A stretch of DNA of 64,000 nt from Streptomyces longwoodensis (GCF_001514125.1 NZ_KQ948549.1:62001-126000), one strand, 5' to 3'. Shown: positions 1 to 8,427, numbered from the stretch's first letter. Numbers and translations: made by a program. The notes: generated from the letters alone by a model not told the origin.

Positions 1-260
1 TGGTCGAAGTGGTCCTCGATGGCCCGCTTGTGCCGGCCGGTGACCATGAGGACGTCGTCCAGGCCGGCCGCCGCGGCCTCCTCGACGACGTACTGGATGG
101 CCGGCTTGTCGACGACGGGCAGCATCTCCTTCGGTGTCGCCTTGGTCGCGGGCAGGAAACGGGTGCCCAGCCCGGCGGCCGGGACCACCGCCTTGCGTAC
201 CGCGGCGACGGGCGGCACGGGTGCGGGCGGGGGAGTCGGGGAGGAGTGGGGGGCGGTCAT
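1..260 (-). CDS. galU: UTP-glucose-1-phosphate uridylyltransferase, N-terminal part (runs off window)
   Basis: The enzyme makes UDP-glucose from UTP and glucose-1-phosphate in the cytoplasm. Only the first 86 codons are inside the window. After a Pro/Ala-rich leader of about 20 residues comes the sugar-nucleotidyltransferase signature: GLGTRF at residues 30-35, followed by [26 protein letters not shown] and a [10 protein letters not shown] stretch typical of GalU. The start is the ATG at 258-260; an in-frame ATG lies three codons upstream at 267-269 and cannot be excluded. It is transcribed leftward, divergent from the DedA gene. Confidence 0.93.
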   Translation of the reverse strand, partial: MTAPHSSPTPPPAPVPPVAAVRKAVVPAAGLGTRFLPATKATPKEMLPVVDKPAIQYVVEEAAAAGLDDVLMVTGRHKRAIEDHFD

Positions 261-601
261 GCGCGCCATGCTGGCGCGGACACATGGGAGTGGCCCGGGA
301 GCCGCCTCGGAGAACCCTGTGGGGGGGGGAGGGCGGGAACCCCGGAAGCGGTCCCCGTAAGAGGAGGTTCTGTGTGCCGTTTCCCTTTGTGTGCGCACAA
401 GTTGGCGCACGTCGCCCAGCGTCTCGTGCCCGGTCCGGAACACACGGGGCGCGGCGCACGTTGACCCTCCGGGCGGCGAAGGGCGTGGCCGGGGCCGTGG
501 GCCGGTCCACCACGAGCCGGTAGGCTGCCCGGGGGCGTCGTCCGGGGGCACGGCGGCCCACGTCGGCACCACGCACAGCGCAGGGAAACGGGAGGAACCG
601 G
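261..601. other. Intergenic region between galU and dedA with one possible 30-codon ORF
   Basis: These 341 bases separate the divergent galU and dedA genes and should hold both promoters, but I see no convincing -35/-10 pair. A GGAGG at 363-367 precedes a GTG at 372 that opens a 30-codon frame ending at 464. The putative peptide begins [10 protein letters not shown] and resembles nothing I know. A G-tract of nine lies near 320. The rest has no recognisable feature. Confidence 0.3.
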
Positions 602-1261
602 GTGCACGTCCAGGAGTGGCTCGACACGGTGCCCGCGGTCGCCGTCTACGCGGTGGTGGGGCTGGTCATCGGCCTGGAGAGCCTGGGCATCCCGCTGCCG
701 GGCGAGATCATCCTGGTCTCGGCGGCCCTGATGGCCTCCCAGCACGGCGACATCAACCCGGTGATCCTCGGCACCTGCGCCACGGTGGGTGCCGTGGTCG
801 GCGACTCCATCGGCTACGCCATCGGCCGCAAGGGCGGCCGGCCCCTGCTGGCCTGGCTGGGGCGGAAGTTCCCACGGCACTTCGGTGAGGGACACGTCGC
901 CACGGCCGAGCGGTCCTTCGAGAAGTGGGGCATGTGGGCCGTCTTCTTCGGCCGGTTCATCGCCCTGCTGCGCATCTTCGCCGGCCCGCTCGCGGGCGTC
1001 CTGCACATGCCGTACTGGAAGTTCCTCATCGCCAACGTGCTGGGCGGCATCGTCTGGGCCGGCGGTACGACGGCGGTCATCTACTCCGTGGGCGTCGTCG
1101 CCGAGTCCTGGCTGAAGCGCTTCTCCTGGCTGGGCCTGGTGCTCGCGGTGCTGATCGGTCTGACGTCGATGCTGGTGATCAAGCGCAAGGCGAAGAAGGC
1201 CCAGGCGACGGCGGCGGCCGAACCGGCGGCGGAGCCGGAGCCGGTGACCGCGGGCGAGTGA
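602..1261 (+). CDS. DedA family membrane protein
   Basis: A 219-residue polytopic membrane protein of the DedA/SNARE-associated family. Members are linked to undecaprenyl-phosphate or phospholipid flipping and envelope homeostasis; the substrate here is unknown. Residues 12-50 form a hydrophobic hairpin with the family motif around [13 protein letters not shown]. The conserved arginine-containing segment [17 protein letters not shown] lies near residues 117-133, followed by two more membrane spans and a basic, Ala/Glu-rich cytoplasmic tail. Start is GTG, with GGGAGGAA placed about six bases upstream. It stands alone and faces a convergent gene on the right. Confidence 0.9.
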   Translation: MHVQEWLDTVPAVAVYAVVGLVIGLESLGIPLPGEIILVSAALMASQHGDINPVILGTCATVGAVVGDSIGYAIGRKGGRPLLAWLGRKFPRHFGEGHVATAERSFEKWGMWAVFFGRFIALLRIFAGPLAGVLHMPYWKFLIANVLGGIVWAGGTTAVIYSVGVVAESWLKRFSWLGLVLAVLIGLTSMLVIKRKAKKAQATAAAEPAAEPEPVTAGE

Positions 1262-1383
1262 CGGGCCCCGGCCTGACCGCGGGCGGGTGACAGGCACCGG
1301 CCCGGCGGTGTTCGGCCCGGCCATGTGCGGCCGACCGTGTGCGATCCGGCAGTCAGCCGGGCGGCCGTCTCCGGCCCGGCCTC

Positions 1384-1911
1384 CTAGGCGTGGACCTCCT
1401 TGTGGGCCTTCGCCAGCTCCGCGTACATCGTGCCGTTCAAGGTCACGCCCTGGCGCTCCTCCTCGGTCAGCTCCCGCTTGACCTTCGCGGGCACGCCCGC
1501 GACCAGGGACCCCGGCGGCACCCGCATGCCCTGCGGCACCAGCGCCTGGGCCGCGACCAGCGAACCGGCACCGATCACCGCGCCGTTCAGGACGGTCGCG
1601 CCCATGCCGACGAGGCAGTCGTCCTCCACGGTCGCCCCGTGCACCACGGCGTTGTGCCCGACCGACACGCGCTCCCCGACGGTGACCGGGAAGCCGGGGT
1701 CGGCGTGCAGGGTGCAGTTGTCCTGGATGTTGCTGTGCGCGCCGACGGAGATCCGCTCCACGTCGCCGCGCAGGACGGCGCCGTACCAGACGCTCGCCCC
1801 CGCCCCGAGCGTCACGTCCCCGATCACCGTGGACCCCGGTGCCACGAACGCCTCCGGGTCGATCGCCGGCTCCCGGCCCGCGATGCCCTTGATCAGCGGC
1901 TGGTCCGTCAT
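1384..1911 (-). CDS. Gamma-carbonic-anhydrase-like hexapeptide-repeat protein
   Basis: A 175-residue left-handed beta-helix protein of the gamma carbonic anhydrase/PaaY/YrdA group. Hexapeptide repeats run from about residue 20 to 150. The metal-site histidines appear in LHADPGFP and in GHNAVVHGATV, so a trimeric, metal-binding enzyme is likely; whether it hydrates CO2 or acts as a thioesterase or acyltransferase cannot be told from sequence. The ATG at 1911 fits family length. An upstream in-frame start at 1953 would add 14 residues with no family similarity. It is convergent with dedA and divergent from the acyltransferase at 2020. Confidence 0.88.
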   Translation of the reverse strand: MTDQPLIKGIAGREPAIDPEAFVAPGSTVIGDVTLGAGASVWYGAVLRGDVERISVGAHSNIQDNCTLHADPGFPVTVGERVSVGHNAVVHGATVEDDCLVGMGATVLNGAVIGAGSLVAAQALVPQGMRVPPGSLVAGVPAKVKRELTEEERQGVTLNGTMYAELAKAHKEVHA

Positions 1912-2019
1912 CGTCGCCTCCTGCTGCTCGTCCTGCCCGGCACCGTAGCCCACCCGGTGGGGTGAAGATCACAGGCCCTCGGCCCGATGGCGCCGGTACC
2001 CGCTGAGTACGGTGAGGTC

Positions 2020-2910
2020 GTGCCGAAGCAGAACACGTTCTCATCCTGGCGGGGCCGCCTCGCGCAGCGCGCCGTCCACGGCGCCTGGGCCTGGGTGCAG
2101 CGCACCGGCTCGGTCACGGCCGAGCGGCCCGGCCACTTCCGCTTCGGCTCCCTGGGCACCGGCACGCGCCTGGCGTTCCCGCTGGGCACCGTCTTCGGCG
2201 AACCGTGGATCCACCTCGGCGCCCACTGCATCGTCGGCGAGCAGGTCACCCTCACGGCCGGGCTGATGCCCGACCTGGACCTGGGCCCGGACCCGATCCT
2301 GCGCATCGGCGACGGCGTCGTCCTCGGCCGCGGCAGCCACGTCATCGCGGACACCACGGTCACCATCGGCAGCGACTGCTACTTCGGGCCGTACGTCTAC
2401 GTCACGTCCACCAACCACTCCTACGACGACCCCCACCAGCCCATCGGCAAGCAGTGGCCGCGCATGGAGCCGGTGGAGATCGGGTCCGGCTGCTGGATCG
2501 GCACCGGCGCGGTGATCCTGCCGGGCGCGCGGATCGGACGGAACGTCGTGGTCGCCGCGGGCGCGGTAGTACGCGGTGAGGTCCCCGACCACGCGGTGGT
2601 GGCGGGCGCCCCCGCCAAGGTCGTACGGTGCTGGACGCCGGCCGGAGGCTGGCAGCCGCCGCTGCGCACGCCCGCGCCGGTGCCGATCCCGGACGGCGTC
2701 ACCCCCGAGCAGCTCGTCGCCCTCTCCGACCTCGACGACGCGACGGTGGCCCGGCTCGCGGAGCTGGACGAGAGCGAGAACGAGAACGAGAACGGGGCCG
2801 AGGGCCAGGTCGAGGAGGGGGCGGGGACCCGCGCGCGGTCGCTCGGCCCGGCCGCACCGGGCGGAGGGGTGCCCGCGACGCGGCTGGCGGCACTGGACAG
2901 CGACGGCTGA
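2020..2910 (+). CDS. Acyltransferase with left-handed beta-helix fold (maltose/galactoside acetyltransferase-like)
   Basis: A 296-residue protein. The N-terminal region (about 1-60) carries the conserved segment RLAFPLGTVFGEPWIHLG. Hexapeptide repeats follow, with the acetyltransferase motif TNHSYDDPHQPIGKQ and then GCWIGTGAVILPGARIG and AVVAGAPAKVVR, which place it in the WbbJ/MAT-like group. The acceptor is unknown. The C-terminal 60 residues are acidic and low-complexity (ESENENEN) and look disordered. I prefer the GTG at 2020; an in-frame ATG at 1987 would add 11 residues and lacks a Shine-Dalgarno. The last codons and stop are repeated 23 bases downstream. Confidence 0.85.
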   Translation: MPKQNTFSSWRGRLAQRAVHGAWAWVQRTGSVTAERPGHFRFGSLGTGTRLAFPLGTVFGEPWIHLGAHCIVGEQVTLTAGLMPDLDLGPDPILRIGDGVVLGRGSHVIADTTVTIGSDCYFGPYVYVTSTNHSYDDPHQPIGKQWPRMEPVEIGSGCWIGTGAVILPGARIGRNVVVAAGAVVRGEVPDHAVVAGAPAKVVRCWTPAGGWQPPLRTPAPVPIPDGVTPEQLVALSDLDDATVARLAELDESENENENGAEGQVEEGAGTRARSLGPAAPGGGVPATRLAALDSDG

Positions 2911-3054
2911 CAGTACGGGACAGCGACGGCTGAGCGGAGGCCGACGGACCGGCCCGCGGCGGAGAGCCGGACGGCCGAGGCACCGCCCCTCGCGGGAGAC
3001 CGGACGGCGGGCGCAGGCTCAAGCGCACCCCCGGGCACCGCGGCATGATCCCCG

Positions 3055-3912
3055 TCACCCCGTGGCCAGCATCACCGTCCCGACCAGGGCCAGGCCCGCG
3101 CCCGCCGCCTGTACCGCGCGCAGGCGTTCCCGCAGGAACCCTCGGGCGGCGAGCGCGGTCACCACCGGGTAGAGCGAGGCGAGCACCGCGGCCACGGTGA
3201 CCGGGCCGTGCTGGGCGGCGACCGTGTAGGTGCCGTTCGCCGCCACGTCGGCCAGGCCCACGAAGGCGAGCGCCGGCACCGAGGCCCAGGGGAAACCGCC
3301 GTCGGGGAGCGCGGACGTCCCGCGCCGCACGCTCATGGACAGCGCGGCGCCGCCCACCGCCACGCTCACCAGCCGCTGCACGCACAGGGCGAGGAAGAGA
3401 CCGGTGACGGACGTCGACGCCTCGGCGATCAGGACGAACACCGTGCCGAAGCCGAGCGCGGCGACCAGCGTGAGCAGTACCGCCGTGCGCTGCACCGCCG
3501 CCCCGCGCAGTTGCGGCCCGCCCGCCAGGGCGACGCCCGCCACGGCGACCGCGATGCCCGCGACCTGGACCAGCCCCGGGCGCTCGCCGAGGAACAGCCC
3601 GACGGCCACCGGCACGGCCACGCTCAGGGTGGCCAGCGGGGAGACGACGCCCATCGGGCCGAGCGCGAGCGCCTTGTAGAAGGAGAGCAGGGCGACCGGG
3701 CCGGCCAGTCCTGCCGCCACGGCGCACCACAGCCGGGGGCCGGCCTCGCTCCAGCCGCCCGTGGCGACCACGATCGCGCCGAGCACAACCGCCGCGGCGC
3801 CCTGGGAGAGGACGACGACGGTCAGCGCGGGGAAGCGCCGCGTCAGCAGCCCGCCGCCGAAGTCGGCCAGACCCCAGAGCAAGCTGGTGGCCAGGGCGAA
3901 GAATGCTGTCAC
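3055..3912 (-). CDS. EamA/DMT family exporter
   Basis: A 285-residue integral membrane protein with about ten hydrophobic segments in two EamA repeats (roughly residues 5-135 and 150-283). The second repeat ends with the typical AAVLASLYPVVTALAARGFLRERL pattern (written here from position 3195 down to 3125). Such proteins export small metabolites, often amino acids; the substrate is not deducible. The GTG at 3912 sits behind GAGGCGAG and begins directly with the first membrane span; longer in-frame starts upstream run into the promoter of the divergent gene. The divergent XRE-cupin gene is the likely regulator. Confidence 0.85.
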   Translation of the reverse strand: MTAFFALATSLLWGLADFGGGLLTRRFPALTVVVLSQGAAAVVLGAIVVATGGWSEAGPRLWCAVAAGLAGPVALLSFYKALALGPMGVVSPLATLSVAVPVAVGLFLGERPGLVQVAGIAVAVAGVALAGGPQLRGAAVQRTAVLLTLVAALGFGTVFVLIAEASTSVTGLFLALCVQRLVSVAVGGAALSMSVRRGTSALPDGGFPWASVPALAFVGLADVAANGTYTVAAQHGPVTVAAVLASLYPVVTALAARGFLRERLRAVQAAGAGLALVGTVMLATG

Positions 3913-3985
3913 CGCTCGCCTCGCAGTACAGTTCGGTGCACGGTCAGGTCCACCACACCGTAGTGCAGAGTGGTGAACCCTGTCA

Positions 3986-3999
3986 TCCAGCATATTGGA
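3986..3999. promoter_or_regulatory. Candidate operator between DMT exporter and XRE-cupin gene
   Basis: The inverted repeat TCCA-N6-TGGA lies in the 106-base divergent intergenic region, about 20 bases upstream of the regulator's GTG and overlapping its presumed -10 region. It is a natural place for autoregulation and for control of the exporter, but this rests on position and symmetry only. Confidence 0.35.
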
Positions 4000-4018
4000 C
4001 TCCGGAATGGGATGAATC

Positions 4019-4591
4019 GTGTCGGACCTCGACCTGCTGACCCAGTCGCTGGCGCGCAACGTCAAGCACTGGCGCGCGGTGCGCGGCTTCACCCTGGACG
4101 TACTGGCCGCGCGGGCCGGGGTCAGCCGCGGTATGCTCATCCAGATCGAGCAGGCCCGCACCAACCCCAGCCTCGGCACCGTCGTCAAGATCGGTGACGC
4201 GCTCGGCGTCAGCATCACCACGCTGCTCGACTACGAGCAGGGCCCCAAGGTCCGCGTCGTGCCCGCCGACCAGGCCGTACGGCTGTGGCACACCGACGCC
4301 GGCAGCTACAACCTGCTGCTCGCCGGCACCGAGGCGCCCGGCCCGCTGGAGATGTGGGAGTGGCGGCTCATGCCGGGCGAGGGCAGTTCCTCCGACCCGC
4401 ACCCCACCGGCACGGCCGAGCTGGTGCACGTGATCGAGGGCGAGCTGACGCTCACCGTGGACGGCGTCGAGTACCGCGTCCCGGCGGGCGCGACCGCCTC
4501 CTTCGAGGCCAACACCCCGCACACCTACGGCAACACCGGGGACGTGCCGATGGTGATGGTCATGGCCGTCTCCGTCCCGCCCGTTCCCTGA
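4019..4591 (+). CDS. XRE family regulator with C-terminal cupin domain
   Basis: A 190-residue transcription factor. An XRE helix-turn-helix occupies about residues 8-65 (FTLDVLAARAGVSRGMLIQIE). A RmlC-like cupin occupies about 110-185, with the metal/ligand motif region DPHPTGTAELVHVIEGELTL and the closing NTPHTYGN. In this architecture the cupin senses a small ligand and the HTH represses a nearby transporter or catabolic gene. Start is GTG at 4019. It is divergent from the DMT exporter, which is its probable target. Confidence 0.9.
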   Translation: MSDLDLLTQSLARNVKHWRAVRGFTLDVLAARAGVSRGMLIQIEQARTNPSLGTVVKIGDALGVSITTLLDYEQGPKVRVVPADQAVRLWHTDAGSYNLLLAGTEAPGPLEMWEWRLMPGEGSSSDPHPTGTAELVHVIEGELTLTVDGVEYRVPAGATASFEANTPHTYGNTGDVPMVMVMAVSVPPVP

Positions 4592-4671
4592 GGCCAGGCC
4601 CCGGTCAGGGCCCGATTCCGGCCTTCGAGACGTCGGTCCGGCCGCGCGGGCACGGCTGTTACCGTGCGCCC

Positions 4672-5232
4672 ATGCGTGCACCGATCGGAGACTTCGACAC
4701 CGCCACTCCCGCTCCCGACTGCCTCGACGAGCTGACCGCCCCGGTCGCCGACGCCGTACGCCGCTGGAGCGGCAGCGTGCCCGTCGAGCAGATCCTCTAC
4801 GTGGAGACCGACCCCCAGTGGGCCGACACGGCCGTCTTCGTGGAGCACTACGGGCGCGAGCTGCTGGAGCAGTCCGCGAACTGCGTCGTCGTCGCCGGCA
4901 AGCGCGGCGGCGAGTCCACGCTCGCCGCCTGTCTGGTCCTGTCCACCACGCGGGTCGACGTCAACGGCGTGGTGCGCCGCCATCTCGGCGCCCGCAAGGC
5001 GTCGTTCGCGCCGACGGACGTGGCGACCGGCGGGAGCGGCATGGAGTACGGCGGCATCACGCCCGTCGGACTGCCCGAGTCCTGGCCCCTGTTGGTGGAC
5101 TCCGCCGTCGTCGACCTGCCGTGGGTGCTGGTCGGCAGCGGACGCCGCCGCGGCAAGCTCCTCGTCCCGGGCAAGGTCCTCGCCGCGCTGCCCGGCGCGG
5201 TGGTGCTGGACGGACTCGGCACGCCGGTCTGA
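4672..5232 (+). CDS. YbaK/EbsC family aminoacyl-tRNA deacylase-like protein
   Basis: A 186-residue cytoplasmic protein of the YbaK/ProX editing-domain family, which hydrolyses mischarged aminoacyl-tRNAs. The diagnostic stretch RKASFAPTDVATGG with the conserved lysine lies near residues 104-117, followed by GMEYGGITPVGLP, which forms the binding pocket. Start is the ATG at 4672, 80 bases after the XRE-cupin stop. Which tRNA is edited cannot be said. Confidence 0.85.
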   Translation: MRAPIGDFDTATPAPDCLDELTAPVADAVRRWSGSVPVEQILYVETDPQWADTAVFVEHYGRELLEQSANCVVVAGKRGGESTLAACLVLSTTRVDVNGVVRRHLGARKASFAPTDVATGGSGMEYGGITPVGLPESWPLLVDSAVVDLPWVLVGSGRRRGKLLVPGKVLAALPGAVVLDGLGTPV

Positions 5233-5271
5233 CGGCCCGGCCCCCGCTTCGCCGTCCGGTGTCGTCCCGTC

Positions 5272-6417
5272 CTACGCCGTGAGGTGGTGCGCCAAGGCGA
5301 GGTGGGGGTCCCCCTCGCCCGGTACCGGCGCGGGGTCCGCGTGCACCAGGGCCGCCGTCAGGCGCGGCACGGCGTGCAGCAGGGCGTGTTCGGCGTCCAC
5401 GGCGACCGCATGGGCCTGACGCACCGTCACCTCGCCGTCCACCACGACCGCCACCTCGGCGCGCAGCCGGTGCCCGATCCAGCGCAGCCGCAGTTCGGCC
5501 ACCTCCCGCACCCCGGGGACCTCCCGCAGGGCCTGCTCGGCGCGCTCCGTCAGCGCCGGGTCCACGGCGTCCATCACCCGCCGGAACACCTCGCGCGCCG
5601 CGTCCCGCAGCACCAGGGCGATCGCCGCCGTGATCGCCAATCCCACCAGTGGGTCGGCAAGTTGCCAGCCGAGCGCCGAGCCGCCCGCGCCCACCAGCAC
5701 CGCGAGTGAGGTGAACCCGTCGGTGCGGGCGTGCAGTCCGTCCGCGACCAGCGCCGCCGAACCGATCTCCCGGCCCACCCGGATCCGGTGCCGGGCCACC
5801 CACTCGTTGCCCGCGAAGCCGACCAGCGCGGCCACCGCGACGGCTCCGACGTGTGCCACCGGGCGCGGGTCGAGGAGCCGTTCGACGGCCGTCCACCCGG
5901 CGAAGAGCGCCGACGCGGCGATCGTCAGCACGATCACGATCCCCGCCAGGTCCTCGGCCCGCCCGTAGCCGTAGGTGAAACGGCGCGTGGCCGCCCGCCG
6001 GCCCAGCACGAACGCGATGCCCAGCGGTACGGCGGTCAGCGCGTCCGCCGCGTTGTGCACCGTGTCGCCGAGCAGCGCCACCGACCCGGACACGGCCACG
6101 ACGGCGGCCTGCGCCAGCGCGGTCACGCCCAGCACGGCCAGCGACACCCACAGCGCGCGCATCCCGCGGGCCGAGGACTCCAGCGCGGGGTCGACCTTGT
6201 CGGCCGTGTCGTGCGAGTGCGGGGTGAGCAGGTGCCGGAGGCGGTGGAGGGGGCCCGGGGGTGAGGAGGGGTGCTGGTGCGCGCCGTGGTGGTGCGGCCT
6301 GTGCTCGTGCGGGGCGTGGTGGTGCGGCCCGTGTGGATGTCCGTCGTCGCCGTGGTGCCGGTGGCCGTGGCCCTCGCGGTGGCCGTCGCCGTGGCGATGG
6401 GTGGGGTGCTCGCTCAC
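5272..6417 (-). CDS. Cation diffusion facilitator family metal exporter with His-rich N-terminus
   Basis: A 381-residue CDF transporter that would export Zn(II) or a related divalent metal in exchange for protons. The first 70 residues hold about 25 histidines in HG/HH/HD clusters, a probable cytoplasmic metal-loading arm. Six membrane spans follow between about residues 85 and 290. The two transport-site motifs are visible as DTVHNAADAL and DGLHARTDGF. A cytoplasmic ferredoxin-like domain fills the C-terminus. It is divergent from an ArsR-type regulator with a shared 64-base promoter region, so metal-induced expression is expected. Confidence 0.9.
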   Translation of the reverse strand: MSEHPTHRHGDGHREGHGHRHHGDDGHPHGPHHHAPHEHRPHHHGAHQHPSSPPGPLHRLRHLLTPHSHDTADKVDPALESSARGMRALWVSLAVLGVTALAQAAVVAVSGSVALLGDTVHNAADALTAVPLGIAFVLGRRAATRRFTYGYGRAEDLAGIVIVLTIAASALFAGWTAVERLLDPRPVAHVGAVAVAALVGFAGNEWVARHRIRVGREIGSAALVADGLHARTDGFTSLAVLVGAGGSALGWQLADPLVGLAITAAIALVLRDAAREVFRRVMDAVDPALTERAEQALREVPGVREVAELRLRWIGHRLRAEVAVVVDGEVTVRQAHAVAVDAEHALLHAVPRLTAALVHADPAPVPGEGDPHLALAHHLTA

Positions 6418-6475
6418 GTCCGTCCCCTTCCGGTGCGCGCCGTGGTGGCCGGCTTCCCGGCCACGGCGCCATTAT

Positions 6476-6491
6476 GTGCGTATGAGCGCAC
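6476..6491. promoter_or_regulatory. Candidate ArsR-type operator overlapping the regulator start
   Basis: GTGCG-N6-CGCAC is a perfect inverted repeat spanning the ATG of the ArsR gene, in the region shared with the divergent CDF exporter. Position and symmetry suit a metal-released repressor site. The sequence does not match a consensus I can name with certainty. Confidence 0.4.
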
Positions 6492-6856
6492 GCACGCACC
6501 CGTCACACACACCCCCGTCGTCCGCGCACGACGGTCACCCGCCCACCCCGGGCGAGGAGCACTTCGCCCTCGCCGCCGAGATCCTCGCCCTGCTCGGCGA
6601 CCGCACCCGCCTCACCCTGCTGCACGCCCTGGCCGGGGGCGAGGCCGACGTCACGACGCTCACGGAGGTGTGCGGGGCGGCCCGGCCCGCGGTCAGCCAG
6701 CACCTGGCCCGGCTGCGGTTCGCGGGCCTGGTGAGCACGCGCAAGGAGGGCCGCCGGGTGGTGTACGCGCTGCACGACGGACACCTGCGCCGGCTGGTCG
6801 ACGAGGCGCTGAACGTCGCCGACCACCGGCTCGGGGACCGCCCGGTGCACGACTAG
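6482..6856 (+). CDS. ArsR/SmtB family metalloregulator
   Basis: A 124-residue winged-helix repressor. The recognition helix lies in ARPAVSQHLARLR, and the wing in GRRVVYAL. The C-terminal helix carries D-x-H followed 14 residues later by another histidine (HDGHLRR...NVADHR), which matches three of the four ligands of the alpha-5 site of CzrA/SmtB; the position of the remaining ligand is valine. The ELCVCD-type alpha-3 site is replaced by EVCGAA. Divergence from the CDF exporter suggests it represses that gene until metal binds. Confidence 0.88.
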   Translation: MSARTHPSHTPPSSAHDGHPPTPGEEHFALAAEILALLGDRTRLTLLHALAGGEADVTTLTEVCGAARPAVSQHLARLRFAGLVSTRKEGRRVVYALHDGHLRRLVDEALNVADHRLGDRPVHD

Positions 6857-6887
6857 GGGGTGTCTCGTCGATCAGGCCGGAGCGTGC

Positions 6888-7298
6888 TCAGCGCAGCCGG
6901 GGGATCTCGATCGCCGGGCAGCGGTCCATGACCATGTCCAGGCCGGCGGCACGAGTGCGCTCGTACGCCTCCTCGTCCACGACGCCGAGCTGGAACCACA
7001 CCGCCTTCGCACCCTTGGCCACGGCCTCGTCGGCGACGGCCCCGGCCAGCTCGCTGTTGACGAACACGTCGACGACGTCCACGTCGAAGGGGATGTCGGC
7101 GAGGGAGGCGTACCCCTGTTCGCCGTGCACCGGCTCGGCCTTGGGGTGCACGGGCACGACCCGCTTGCCGTGGCGCTGGAGCACCTCGGCGACGCCGTAG
7201 GCGGCCCGGGAGCGGTTGGTGGACAGGCCGACCACGGCCCAGGTGTCGCCGAGTTCGGTGAGGATCCTGCGGACCGTCGCGTCGTCGTCGCGGTGCAC
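6888..7298 (-). CDS. CoA-binding (YccU-like) Rossmann protein
   Basis: A 136-residue single-domain protein of the CoA-binding family related to the N-terminus of succinyl-CoA synthetase alpha. The nucleotide loop is VVGLSTNRSRAAYGVAEVL, followed by VVPVHPKA and a central GAKAVWFQLG strand. No catalytic partner domain is present and the role is unknown. I choose the GTG at 7298 because AGGAGG lies six bases upstream; an ATG at 7331 in the same frame would add 11 residues but has no ribosome-binding site. Confidence 0.85.
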   Translation of the reverse strand: MHRDDDATVRRILTELGDTWAVVGLSTNRSRAAYGVAEVLQRHGKRVVPVHPKAEPVHGEQGYASLADIPFDVDVVDVFVNSELAGAVADEAVAKGAKAVWFQLGVVDEEAYERTRAAGLDMVMDRCPAIEIPRLR

Positions 7299-7491
7299 GG
7301 CCGGCCTCCTGTCGGTCGTCGGGTGGACCACGGGACCGCGGGGAGCGGCCCGTGGGGGGACGGGTTCTCCCCGCCCCTACCCGCTCAACCGTTCCCGAGC
7401 GGCCCTGATTCCGTCGGCGCGCGTCCGCGCACGTGTCCGGAATGCTCGCCGCCCGCCTGCGCGGCGGCGCCCGCGCGCCTACGCTCGGGCC

Positions 7492-8262
7492 GTGCTCCGC
7501 ATCACTGACGCCCGCACCGGCCACCCCGTCCCCGCCGCCCCCGTCCGCCGCGGCCTGACCCGCGTCGAGGTCCACGCCCCGGCCCACGGCACCGGCGCGC
7601 TGCGCGTGCTGCTCGTCGCCGACGTGCTCGTCCGGGCGCTGGAGCTCGACGGGACACCCGTGTGGGCGCACCGGACGGGGGACCCCGAGCAGGCCGGCCT
7701 GCGCGCCGCCGCCGCGGCCCTCGGCATCCGCCCCTTCGAGGACACCGGGGGCGGCGCAGCGGGCCTCGGCGGGGCACAGGCGCTGCACGTGGCACCGGCC
7801 GACGCGGACGTACCGGACGGGGTGCGGGTGGGGGTGGCCCGGGTCGAGGTGCTGGACGGCGTGCCCCCGTGGATGGCCGGCGTCGACGCACCGGACGCGG
7901 TGCCGACGGAGGGTGCCGGTCCCGACCCGACCGCCCTGCGGCTCGCCCTGCTGTCCGAGCGCCGTGACGTGCCCGTCCGGATCGACGCGGCCTCGCTGGG
8001 CGAGGCGGCCGACACCCTCGGACGCTGGCGGCGGGCCGTGGCCGACTGGGCCCGGCTGCCCTCGCGGCCGGTCCCCGAACCGCTGCGCGTCCGGCTGCGC
8101 ACGGCCTGGGAGGACGACCTGGACGTGCCGGCGGTGCTGCGCGTCCTGCGCGAGGTCGAGGACGACCCGGACCTGCCGCCCGGCGCCCGCTTCGAGACGT
8201 ACGCCTACGCCGACCGCCTCCTCGGGCTCGAACTCACCCGGGAGATCGGCATGCACGCGTGA
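7492..8262 (+). CDS. Protein resembling a degenerate cysteinyl-tRNA synthetase
   Basis: A 256-residue protein without a clear family name. Its beginning (LRITDARTG, then a strand of VEVHAP type) and the segment VADVLVRALELDGTPVWA line up by eye with the start of the CysRS catalytic fold. The end (AWEDDLDVPAVLRVLRE ... YADRLLGLEL) resembles the CysRS DALR-type helical domain. The HIGH and KMSKS signatures and the zinc cysteines are absent, so aminoacylation is very unlikely. It may have a sensing or carrier-related role, or be a decayed paralogue of CysRS/MshC. Start is GTG at 7492. The gene runs directly into a repeat tract. Confidence 0.6.
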   Translation: MLRITDARTGHPVPAAPVRRGLTRVEVHAPAHGTGALRVLLVADVLVRALELDGTPVWAHRTGDPEQAGLRAAAAALGIRPFEDTGGGAAGLGGAQALHVAPADADVPDGVRVGVARVEVLDGVPPWMAGVDAPDAVPTEGAGPDPTALRLALLSERRDVPVRIDAASLGEAADTLGRWRRAVADWARLPSRPVPEPLRVRLRTAWEDDLDVPAVLRVLREVEDDPDLPPGARFETYAYADRLLGLELTREIGMHA

Positions 8263-8427
8263 GGAACCCGGCACGCACGCGTGAGGACACGGGCGCACGC
8301 ATGAGGAAATGGGGCACGCGCGCGTGAGGGACGCGACACGTGTGAGGAACCCGGCACGCACGCGTGCGGCACGCGACATGCTGAGGGAGGCGACACGCGT
8401 GAGGGAGGCGACACGCGTGAGGGAGGT
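8252..8427. repeat. Degenerate tandem repeat built on ACGCGTGAGG
   Basis: About nine units of 16-24 bases share the core CACGCGTGAGGGA or CACGCATGAGGAA, often followed by GGCGACA or CCCGG. The last two units (8385-8418) are nearly identical 18-mers. The tract begins inside the final codons of the upstream gene and ends eight bases before the next start codon, so the last unit may supply the GAGGGAGG ribosome-binding site of the phosphatase gene. There are no spacers of constant length and no CRISPR-like organisation. Confidence 0.75.

Noticed and set aside
257..2044. A 595-codon minus-strand frame across dedA and the gamma-carbonic-anhydrase gene
   Set aside because: It is arginine/glycine-rich shadow translation. 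The true genes in other frames have clear families.
8252..8427. CRISPR array
   Set aside because: Units are short and diverged, there are no regular unique spacers, and no cas gene is nearby.
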